5,346 nt of DNA from Nocardioides sp. (lineage in GTDB: Bacteria > Actinomycetota > Actinomycetes > Propionibacteriales > Nocardioidaceae), in contig JAKDNC010000276.1 of NCBI GenBank assembly GCA_030452025.1, positions 1 through 5,346 on the forward strand, read 5' to 3'. Below, one piece after another: positions 1-5,175 of this stretch. Under the pieces are notes generated by a model, which saw only the letters and a program-made list of their open reading frames with translations, ran no database searches and was not told the origin of the DNA. A program made the position numbers and the translations under genes. Numbering within the stretch: the first letter of the stretch is position 1; every line of letters begins with the position of its first letter.

Positions 1-1
1 G

Positions 2-1453
2 GACGCGATCGTCGGGATCAACCCGACTCGTCGTGGTGTCGAGCTCGCCCACGACGTACGTCACGCGGATTGCGACATCCTGATCACGGAGCCGATGTAC
101 CTCGATGAGGTCGCGAACCCCGAGTTCCCGCTGCCGACCGCACTGGTCCACGACGTCACCACCCCGGCGTACGCCGACTGGCTGGAGCCGCACCGTGGCG
201 CCGATCTGCCCGCGCAGCTTCCTGATCCCGAGAACACCATGCTCCTGCTCTTCAGCTCCGGGTCCACGGGGGCCCCCAAGGCAGTCATCTGCACACAGGG
301 ACGCCTGGGGCGACTGACCGCCAGCATGGTCGATCGGGTCTCGCTGCACCGCGACTCGCTCACCTACATGTGTCTGCCGCTCTTCCACGGCCACGCGATC
401 ATGATGAACCTGTGCACCGCTGCCAGCGTCGGGGCGACAGTCGTGATGGCGCGGAAGTTCTCCGCGAGCCGGTTCGTCGCCGACGTCCGCGAGCACGACG
501 TGACCTACTTCAACTACGTGGGCCGGGTGCTCAGCTACGTCCTGGCCACCCCCGCGGACCCGGGGGACCGGGACAACCGACTCGAGGTGGCCTTCGGCTC
601 CGAGGCATCCCCGGCGGAGGTCGCGGCCTTCCGGGAACGGTTCGGCTGCGAGGTGCGTGAGGGGTACGGCGCGAGCGAGGGCATGATCCGGATCGTTCCG
701 GTCGACGGAGCGCCGGTGAACTCGCTCGGCCTGCCCGCCAACAACGTGGTCGCACAGATCCGCAGCGATGACAACCAGGAATGCCCCCCGGCTGTATTCG
801 ACACCGAGGGTCGCCTGGTCAACGCCGAGGAAGCGACGGGCGAGATAGTGGTGATGGGCCGCGGTCCCATGTTCGAGGGTTACTACCGGAACGAGGAGGC
901 GATGGCCGATCGACTCAAGTTCGGCGGAGAGAACTTCTGGACCGGCGACCTGGGCTATCGCGACACCGATGGCTACTTCTACTTCGCCGGACGGTCCTCG
1001 GACTGGCTGCGCGTCGACGGGGAGAACTTCGCGACGGCGCCGGTCGAGAGGATACTCGTCCGCTACCCGCAGTTCGGCGGTGCGCACGCCTACGCCGTTC
1101 CTGACCCGAAGACCGGCGACCAGCTCATGTGCGCGGTGACGATCAACCCCGGGGAGACCTTCGACCCAGCCAAGTTCCGCGAGTTCCTGGATGCGCAGAC
1201 CGACCTGGGCACCAAGTGGCGTCCCCGCTTCGTTCGCGTGGTCGAGGCGGTGCCCACGACGGCGAACGGCAAGATCAACAAGGCGCCGCTTCGGGCCACG
1301 GCCTGGGAGGCCACCGATGTCTGGTGGACGCTGCCGCGAAGCACGGAGTACGTCGCGATGAGCGACGTCGACAAGTCGGGGATCCGTGAGGAGTTCCGCT
1401 CTGCCGGGCGGGAGAACGCGCTTCCGGCGGCATCTCTGGTTGCACAGCGATGA
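2..1453 (+). CDS. Acyl-CoA synthetase (AMP-binding, FadD17/FATP-like), 5'-truncated
   Basis: This enzyme activates a carboxylic acid with ATP to an acyl-adenylate and transfers it to CoA. The reading frame is open from base 2; 483 residues are visible, and judging by usual family length about 50-60 N-terminal residues lie outside the window. Numbering from base 2, it shows the VGINPTRRG block near residues 5-13, the P-loop SSGSTGAPK at 85-93, GYGASEG at 221-227 (family YGxTE motif with Ser for Thr), WTGDL at 313-317, the hinge region GRSSDWLRVDGEN at 330-342, and NGKINK at 422-427, where Lys424 (codon 1271-1273) is the expected catalytic lysine. The RVDGEN hinge resembles FadD17 and FATP/very-long-chain synthetases rather than classical FadD. 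Mycobacterial FadD17 is linked to steroid side-chain catabolism, which suggests but does not prove a steroid or branched acyl substrate here. The stop overlaps the next start (ATGA). Confidence 0.93.
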   Translation, partial: DAIVGINPTRRGVELAHDVRHADCDILITEPMYLDEVANPEFPLPTALVHDVTTPAYADWLEPHRGADLPAQLPDPENTMLLLFSSGSTGAPKAVICTQGRLGRLTASMVDRVSLHRDSLTYMCLPLFHGHAIMMNLCTAASVGATVVMARKFSASRFVADVREHDVTYFNYVGRVLSYVLATPADPGDRDNRLEVAFGSEASPAEVAAFRERFGCEVREGYGASEGMIRIVPVDGAPVNSLGLPANNVVAQIRSDDNQECPPAVFDTEGRLVNAEEATGEIVVMGRGPMFEGYYRNEEAMADRLKFGGENFWTGDLGYRDTDGYFYFAGRSSDWLRVDGENFATAPVERILVRYPQFGGAHAYAVPDPKTGDQLMCAVTINPGETFDPAKFREFLDAQTDLGTKWRPRFVRVVEAVPTTANGKINKAPLRATAWEATDVWWTLPRSTEYVAMSDVDKSGIREEFRSAGRENALPAASLVAQR

Positions 1454-2226
1454 CCCACGCCGTCGCCTCGCGCATGTGGGCACTGGAGCCGGCGACCTAC
1501 GTTTCGCCGGCCGCCGCCCAGCTCCTGGGGCAGGAAGCCCCTCGCATCCCTTTTCCGGTCTACCTCGTCGAGCACGCTGAGGGTCTCGTGCTCTTCGACG
1601 CGGGCCTGGCGCCGGAGGCAGCCGGTGACCCGGGCTCGGTCTACGGCGAGCTGGCCGGGAGACTGTGCATCGATTTCGCCCGCGAGCACCTCATCGAGCA
1701 CCAGCTGCAAGCGCTGGGCTTCTCGCTCGGCGAGGTCACGACCGTGGTCGCCTCCCACCTGCACTTCGACCATGCCGGCGCGCTCAAGCAATTCCCGCAT
1801 GCGCGGACACTGATCGGTTCGGGGGAGATGACCTACGCGTTGGCGCCCGAACGGTTCGCCTCGGGCTGGTATCGCCGCGAGGACTTCGACGACGTCCACG
1901 GGATCCGTTGGCAGGAGATCCCGTGCGACCACGACCTGTTCGGCGACGGCGCAGTCACCGCGCTGCACATGCCCGGCCACACTCCCGGCTCTCTCGCCCT
2001 GATGGTGCGGCTTCCAGGGAGCAGCTACGTGCTGACCGGAGACGTGGTCCACACCCGGGGCGCCTATGAAGGCGAAATCGCCTACCACGGAGACGTGGAC
2101 ACGGTGGCAGCACGACAGTCCCTTCGGAAGTTGAAGTTCCTCGCCGACACACATCGGGCGAACGTCTGGATCGCCCACGACCCGGACGACTGGGTGCACT
2201 GGGGTGGCGCCGGCGAGAAGCGCTGA
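1450..2226 (+). CDS. Metallo-beta-lactamase-fold hydrolase, N-acyl homoserine lactonase family
   Basis: A 258-residue, probably cytoplasmic, dinuclear metal hydrolase; no signal peptide is visible. The metal-ligand set looks complete: HLHFDH at residues 103-108 (His103, His105, Asp107, His108), His177 in MPGHTPGS, Asp198 in LTGDVV, and His243 in WIAHDPDD. The early LFDAG at 48-52 and the overall length fit the AiiA/AttM-type lactonase branch of the superfamily. The ATG at 1450 is chosen because it overlaps the upstream stop as ATGA and leaves a full N-terminal domain. No good Shine-Dalgarno precedes it, and the -12 to -7 position is GGTTGC, not a -10 element. Expression therefore probably depends on translational coupling to the acyl-CoA synthetase. 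The pairing suggests a catabolic ester, lactone or thioester hydrolase rather than dedicated quorum quenching. Fold and metal site are secure; the substrate is not. Confidence 0.9.
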   Translation: MTHAVASRMWALEPATYVSPAAAQLLGQEAPRIPFPVYLVEHAEGLVLFDAGLAPEAAGDPGSVYGELAGRLCIDFAREHLIEHQLQALGFSLGEVTTVVASHLHFDHAGALKQFPHARTLIGSGEMTYALAPERFASGWYRREDFDDVHGIRWQEIPCDHDLFGDGAVTALHMPGHTPGSLALMVRLPGSSYVLTGDVVHTRGAYEGEIAYHGDVDTVAARQSLRKLKFLADTHRANVWIAHDPDDWVHWGGAGEKR

Positions 2227-2280
2227 ATCAGTACGTCGCGTCGGACCTGACTCTGCCTGGCTCGATCCACCGATCTCATG

Positions 2281-2308
2281 CCGGCTGCGCGCGGCTGCGG
2301 TGAGCCGG
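2281..2308. terminator. Weak hairpin in the convergent junction
   Basis: The 87 bp between the two convergent stop codons (2227-2313) contain CCGGCT at 2281-2286 and its exact complement AGCCGG at 2303-2308, separated by a 16-base GC-rich loop. A CGGCTGCG direct repeat (2282-2289 and 2292-2299) overlaps the left arm and loop. A bidirectional terminator would be expected here, but the stem is only 6 bp and no T-run follows on either strand. A Rho-dependent or non-canonical terminator is equally possible. Apart from this I see nothing in the junction. Confidence 0.2.
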
Positions 2309-2313
2309 GGTCG

Positions 2314-3642
2314 CTACCAGCGGTTGGTCTTCTTCGGTAGCGCCTTGCCGGGTGGGTGGATCACGTAGGTGACCCCTCCAGAGGCGCCGAGCCAGGCCTT
2401 CTCGAGCTGCGCCCGCTTGTAGACCCGACGCACGGTGGAATTCTTCGGCGCCGCCGGGTCGTTGGCGACCACGTCGCCGTTCTTGCGGAATCCGACGATC
2501 ACCATCAGGTGTCCGTTGGTCGAGTTGATCGGTGCACCGTCGAGCTCGCCCTTGTCGAAGGCGAGGGAGATCACCACAGGGATGCCGGCGCGGATGAATC
2601 GCTCAGCGTCGCGCAGGTTGCGCAGTCGGGTGACGTAGGCATCCATCCCGAAGTGGCCGGCGTACGCGGTGTTGAAGGGCCAGTTCCCGTTCCCCTCGTA
2701 ACGATGGTCGTAGGTGAACCGGGCGGCGTAGTCGACCTCACCATAGGTTTCGTGCGTCCAGGCGTACGCCGCGGGCCTGGGGCCGCGGTGGAAGTGTCGC
2801 AGCACCATGGCCGTCGAGGTGGGCGAGCACCATGCCTGACCACCGTCGCCCCATTGCGGGTAGTGGCCGGTGTGGATCATCTGGGAGAAGCGGGGCACCG
2901 GCAGAGCAGTGTTCTTGCGCATCGTCGTCTTGCTGACCGGCTGGGTGCGGGTGGTGTAGGTCGCTGCGACGGCGCCGACTGAGCGCAGGGACGGGGAGAT
3001 GCTCCTGCCGGAGGGGCGGAAGAGCGTGACCCGCAGCTGGTAGCCGCGGATCGGTGCGCCCGAGCTGACCAGCGTGTCGGTCTGCAGCTTGTTCAGGTCG
3101 TCAGTCTGGGCGGATCCCGAGGTGCGGTGGATCGCGGAGACCGATGTACCCCAATCGGCGATCTTGTCCCACGAGCTGGTGGTCCTGCCGGTGCGGGTGC
3201 GGGCCTCGATCCGGACGAAGGTGCGTCCGGGGGTGCGCGCGTTCCAGCTCGCGATGAGGTTGGTGGCGTTGAACCCGGTGTTCTGCCACGGTGCGGTCCA
3301 GCGGGACCACTCGAAGCGGCGGTTGCCCTTCGCGCCGAAAGGATCCGGCACGGTCCTGGTGCCCTTGGGCCTCCTGATCCGCAGCGCACCGTGGCCGACC
3401 TTAACCCCACCGTTGGTGCCGCGGGCGAGATCGGCGTTGCTGGTCCAGCGGTTGGTCCGGGTGCGCCGGGGTCCGATGGGCCGGGGGGCCTGACGGTGGA
3501 CAGAGCCGTTCCGGGCGCCGTCGCGGTGACCGTTTGGTCCGGCGCGGTCCGGCTCGGCGCCGGCCGGGCCGGCCTGGAGGGTGGCGAAGAGGCTTCCGAC
3601 AAGGATTCCGGCCGCGGTGGCGGCGACAGTGCGCGAGACCAT
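2314..3642 (-). CDS. Secreted C39-like family cysteine peptidase
   Basis: A 442-residue exported protein, ATG at 3642, stop TAG. Residues 1-29 are a Sec signal peptide: VSR at the start, a hydrophobic core around 7-22, and an AGA|E cleavage site near 29. Residues 30-62 are Pro/Arg/Gly-rich and look disordered. Residues 63-235 form a Trp- and Thr-rich region with beta-strand-like patterns that I cannot name, possibly a jelly-roll or binding module. Residues 247-430 are the papain-like C39_2-type domain: Cys272 in AWCSPTS (codon 2829-2827), His378 in NGHLMVIVGF (2511-2509) and Asp395 in ANDPAA (2460-2458) make a plausible Cys-His-Asp triad. Gln254 or Gln269 could be the oxyanion residue. Unlike C39 domains in bacteriocin ABC exporters, there is no transporter part and no precursor gene nearby. 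It lies 9 bp after the permease stop, in the same frame. The substrate is unknown. Confidence 0.88.
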   Translation of the reverse strand: MVSRTVAATAAGILVGSLFATLQAGPAGAEPDRAGPNGHRDGARNGSVHRQAPRPIGPRRTRTNRWTSNADLARGTNGGVKVGHGALRIRRPKGTRTVPDPFGAKGNRRFEWSRWTAPWQNTGFNATNLIASWNARTPGRTFVRIEARTRTGRTTSSWDKIADWGTSVSAIHRTSGSAQTDDLNKLQTDTLVSSGAPIRGYQLRVTLFRPSGRSISPSLRSVGAVAATYTTRTQPVSKTTMRKNTALPVPRFSQMIHTGHYPQWGDGGQAWCSPTSTAMVLRHFHRGPRPAAYAWTHETYGEVDYAARFTYDHRYEGNGNWPFNTAYAGHFGMDAYVTRLRNLRDAERFIRAGIPVVISLAFDKGELDGAPINSTNGHLMVIVGFRKNGDVVANDPAAPKNSTVRRVYKRAQLEKAWLGASGGVTYVIHPPGKALPKKTNRW

Positions 3643-3645
3643 GTG

Positions 3646-3660
3646 GTCACACTATGTGAC
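3646..3660. promoter_or_regulatory. Perfect inverted repeat GTCACA-N3-TGTGAC, operator-like
   Basis: The + strand reads GTCACACTATGTGAC: two 6-base arms in perfect inverted symmetry about CTA. It covers the last codons and stop of the permease and the candidate -10 of the peptidase gene, ending 3 bp before its start codon. A dimeric repressor bound here would block initiation. In RNA it could instead form a 6-bp hairpin with a 3-base loop, affecting stop-restart translation. The arms have opposite orientation to the Crp/GlxR site (TGTGA-N6-TCACA), so I do not assign it to that family. Confidence 0.4.
3649..3654 (-). promoter_or_regulatory. Candidate leaderless -10 element of the C39 peptidase gene
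   Basis: On the - strand TAGTGT is followed by six bases (GACCAC) and then the ATG at 3642. It therefore sits at -12 to -7 if transcription starts on the A of the start codon. It matches the actinobacterial TANNNT pattern, and no Shine-Dalgarno is visible before the ATG, which fits a leaderless mRNA. No convincing -35 hexamer is found 16-18 bp upstream. The first three bases are also the permease stop codon. Confidence 0.4.
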
Positions 3661-4605
3661 TGATGTGGTTTTTGGGGTGACCACCTTGCGGTGTGCGACC
3701 CGCGATCCGCGCCGCGAGATGAGTACGCCGACCACGCAGAGAAGGCCCCCGGCGTAGGCCATCGGCGGTGGCGTCTCCGAGAGGAGTACGGCGGCCATGA
3801 CGATCGCGATCACGGGCACCAGGAACGTCGTGATCGACAACTTGCCGGCGTCCATGTGAGTCAGGGCGAAGGCCCAGGTGCTGAACGCGAGGGCGGTGGG
3901 GAAGACACCGAGGTAGACCAGGACCAGCCAGGAGTTCGCGCTGCCGTGCTGGACCAGGTCGACGAACTCCCCGGCGAACGGGGCCGCGGTGACCAACCCG
4001 ATCACGCAGGAGAGGAAGGTGATCGTGAACGGGTTGAGACGCCTGGTCAGTGGCTTCTGGGTGACGATGCCGATGGCGTACATCACCGCGGCCAGCACAG
4101 TCAGCAGCACGCCCCACACGTCGTGTGCACCGCTGCCGTCGCTGGCCATGCCGATGATCGCGACGCCGGCGAAGCCGACCGCCAGGCCCAGGACGACCCA
4201 GTGGGTGAGCCGCTCGCCGAGGAAGACCGCGGCCGCGAGGGTAGCCAGGAGGGGGCCGATCTGGATCAACATCGAGGCCGTGCCCGCGTCGATGCGACGC
4301 TCTGCCTCGTTGAGCGCCAGGTTGTAGATGCCGAACCAGGTGACGCCGCACAGCAGCAGCAGCGGCCAGTCACGCCGGTTGGGCCAGACCCTGCGACGCC
4401 GGGAGACCAGGAGGCCCAGCACGAGAGAGGCGATCCCCAGGCGGGTGATCGTCAGGGCTCCGGGAGTGACCTCGTTGCCCAGGTGCCGGATCGCCACGAA
4501 CGCCGAGGACCAACAGACCAGAGTGAAGGTCATCGCGGCCAGGGGGAGCCAGGTCCTGCTCAAGGTCGCCACCGGGTCGTCGGGCGGGCTCGTGTCCGTC
4601 GTCAC
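3652..4605 (-). CDS. EamA-domain DMT-family permease
   Basis: A 317-residue inner-membrane protein of the drug/metabolite transporter superfamily. Ten hydrophobic segments can be read near residues 20-40, 48-68, 80-98, 108-128, 135-153, 163-181, 193-212, 226-244, 257-275 and 280-297, in two EamA repeats of five. Each repeat has the expected acidic signature after its fourth helix: FLGERLTHW around 128-136 and LLSETPPPM around 274-282. Basic stretches such as SRRRRVW (68-74) and the tail SRRGSRVAHRK (297-307) fit cytoplasmic loops and ends. The start is GTG at 4605; a TTGGCC-N17-TAGGCT promoter ends six bases before it, suggesting a leaderless transcript. A weaker alternative is an AGG 8 bases upstream acting as Shine-Dalgarno. 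The stop is TAG. Relatives export amino acids, purines or toxic metabolites; the substrate cannot be told from sequence. Confidence 0.92.
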   Translation of the reverse strand: MTTDTSPPDDPVATLSRTWLPLAAMTFTLVCWSSAFVAIRHLGNEVTPGALTITRLGIASLVLGLLVSRRRRVWPNRRDWPLLLLCGVTWFGIYNLALNEAERRIDAGTASMLIQIGPLLATLAAAVFLGERLTHWVVLGLAVGFAGVAIIGMASDGSGAHDVWGVLLTVLAAVMYAIGIVTQKPLTRRLNPFTITFLSCVIGLVTAAPFAGEFVDLVQHGSANSWLVLVYLGVFPTALAFSTWAFALTHMDAGKLSITTFLVPVIAIVMAAVLLSETPPPMAYAGGLLCVVGVLISRRGSRVAHRKVVTPKTTSVT

Positions 4606-4611
4606 CCCGAA

Positions 4612-4640
4612 AGCCTAGGAACGCCGTGGCCAACGGCCAA
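4612..4640 (-). promoter_or_regulatory. Candidate promoter of the DMT permease gene (TTGGCC-N17-TAGGCT)
   Basis: On the - strand, TTGGCC (4640-4635) and TAGGCT (4617-4612) are separated by exactly 17 bases, the ideal spacing for a housekeeping sigma factor. The hexamers match TTGACA at 4 of 6 positions and TANNNT at all fixed positions. Six bases (TTCGGG) then separate the -10 from the GTG start at 4605, so transcription would begin on the start codon. Confidence 0.5.
4627..4639. promoter_or_regulatory. Inverted repeat TGGCC-N3-GGCCA overlapping the permease -35
   Basis: A 5-bp-arm perfect inverted repeat (TGGCC AAC GGCCA on the + strand) covers the candidate -35 hexamer and the first part of the spacer. 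On the - strand the same bases also read as a direct repeat, TTGGCC-G-TTGGCC (4640-4628). Its position suits a repressor or activator site. The arms are short and GC-rich, so chance is a real possibility. Confidence 0.25.
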
Positions 4641-4686
4641 GCGGTTTTCAGTCACCGTTGCGCGAGATCCGGCCGATGCTTGCCTA

Positions 4687-4730
4687 CGCCGGGTCATGCC
4701 CCGGGCTCGCTGCACGTTCGCGCCGGGTCA
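4687..4730. repeat. Pair of 10-bp direct repeats CGCCGGGTCA
   Basis: CGCCGGGTCA occurs at 4687-4696 and again at 4721-4730, 34 bp start to start. The second copy contains the stop codon of the PPOX-like gene. The first copy also forms one arm of a 5-bp GC hairpin (4689-4704) that lacks a T-run. The pair may be a small duplication; no function can be assigned. Confidence 0.35.
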
Positions 4731-5105
4731 GAGGTGGGTGCAGTCGTTCTCGCAGGCACTCTCGCCGGCCGGGCCGGGGCCGTCTGCGTGCGCGGCCGGT
4801 CGATGCAGGACCGCCGAGGCCGGGTCGACGATCACATCGTCGCTCTCGACCCGCGCGGCCCCGTCGACGAGCAGCGTGTAGCCGCCGTGCTCGCGCGGTG
4901 GGAACAGCACCGTCGCTGCGGGTCGCTCCCCGGCGTTGGTCAGCGAACCACGGCCGGGACCGGCAACCCGCAGGAGACCGTCCACGATCGTTGGTTCCAC
5001 GGTCACTGCCTTGACCCCACCGTCGGCCGAGACTGTGAGCAGGTAGCCCTGCCCGAAGTCGTCGAGCTTTGCGGCCAGGTCGTGCCGATCCACGCGAATG
5101 CTCAT
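4728..5105 (-). CDS. Pyridoxamine 5'-phosphate oxidase-like split-barrel protein
   Basis: A small soluble protein of 125 residues from the ATG at 5105. The sequence runs as one short FMN-binding-type split barrel: a strand at YLLTVSADGG (21-30), then VKAVTVEPTI (31-40), GLLRVAGPGRG (43-53), AATVLFPP (63-70), and GYTLLVDGAARV (75-86). It ends in a short helix or loop with HRPAAHADGP (101-110) and the tail CENDCTHL (118-125). It is shorter than true PdxH enzymes, so a role in vitamin B6 synthesis is not expected. Family members bind flavin, F420 or heme, or have unknown roles. An in-frame ATG at 5156 exists, but I prefer 5105: the preceding 17 residues are Ala-rich and unlike a split-barrel start, and TACGCT lies exactly at -12 to -7. 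It lies 70 bp downstream of the response-regulator gene. Confidence 0.8.
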   Translation of the reverse strand: MSIRVDRHDLAAKLDDFGQGYLLTVSADGGVKAVTVEPTIVDGLLRVAGPGRGSLTNAGERPAATVLFPPREHGGYTLLVDGAARVESDDVIVDPASAVLHRPAAHADGPGPAGESACENDCTHL

Positions 5106-5111
5106 ACCTGC

Positions 5112-5117
5112 AGCGTA
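5112..5117 (-). promoter_or_regulatory. Candidate leaderless -10 element of the PPOX-like gene
   Basis: TACGCT on the - strand is followed by GCAGGT and then the ATG at 5105, again TANNNT at -12 to -7 of the start codon. The AGG in GCAGGT lies one base from the ATG, too close to act as a normal Shine-Dalgarno. No -35 match is seen at 17 bp; a TTGCAC lies 23 bp upstream, too far for the usual spacing. If real, this start is independent of the upstream response-regulator transcript. Confidence 0.35.
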
Positions 5118-5175
5118 CGTCGGCCGGGCGGCGTGGGCCGGTGCAACGGTGGTCACCGACCCGACTGTGGGCAGG

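Noticed and set aside
53..62. 10-bp palindrome GACGTACGTC
   Set aside because: It falls inside conserved synthetase coding sequence with no promoter context; probably chance.
1420..1450. Possible independent promoter or Shine-Dalgarno for the lactonase-type gene
   Set aside because: No TANNNT at the leaderless position and no purine-rich site at proper spacing. The ATGA overlap explains expression by coupling.
1090..2199. Long open frame of 369 codons on the - strand
   Set aside because: It lies antisense to the synthetase 3' end and the complete metallo-hydrolase, shows no domain pattern, and is expected from GC-rich codon structure.
2356..2982. Open frame of 208 codons on the + strand
   Set aside because: It is antisense to the C39-like catalytic domain, whose motifs are intact on the other strand.
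3646..3660. Crp/GlxR-type binding site
   Set aside because: The arms are in the opposite order (GTCACA before TGTGAC) and the spacer is 3 rather than 6 bases.
4627..4648. Hairpin TGGCC-AAC-GGCCA followed by TTTT as a + strand intrinsic terminator
   Set aside because: No + strand gene ends upstream, the stem is only 5 bp, and the T-run is five bases away. The repeat is better placed as part of the permease promoter region.
3691..4881. Long open frame of 396 codons on the + strand
   Set aside because: It is antisense to the EamA permease. Its product is rich in Asp, Arg, Gly, Glu and Gln as expected of a complement frame, and it has no recognisable domain.
5105..5156. Upstream in-frame ATG at 5156 for the PPOX-like gene
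   Set aside because: It would add 17 Ala-rich residues unlike the family start. The ATG at 5105 begins the typical MSIRVD segment and has a correctly placed -10 candidate.
5121..5158. GC-rich stems (CGGCC...GGCCG and CGGT-GACC-ACCG) after the response-regulator stop as a terminator
   Set aside because: Short stems, a 10-base loop in one, and no T-run on the - strand. Too weak to call.
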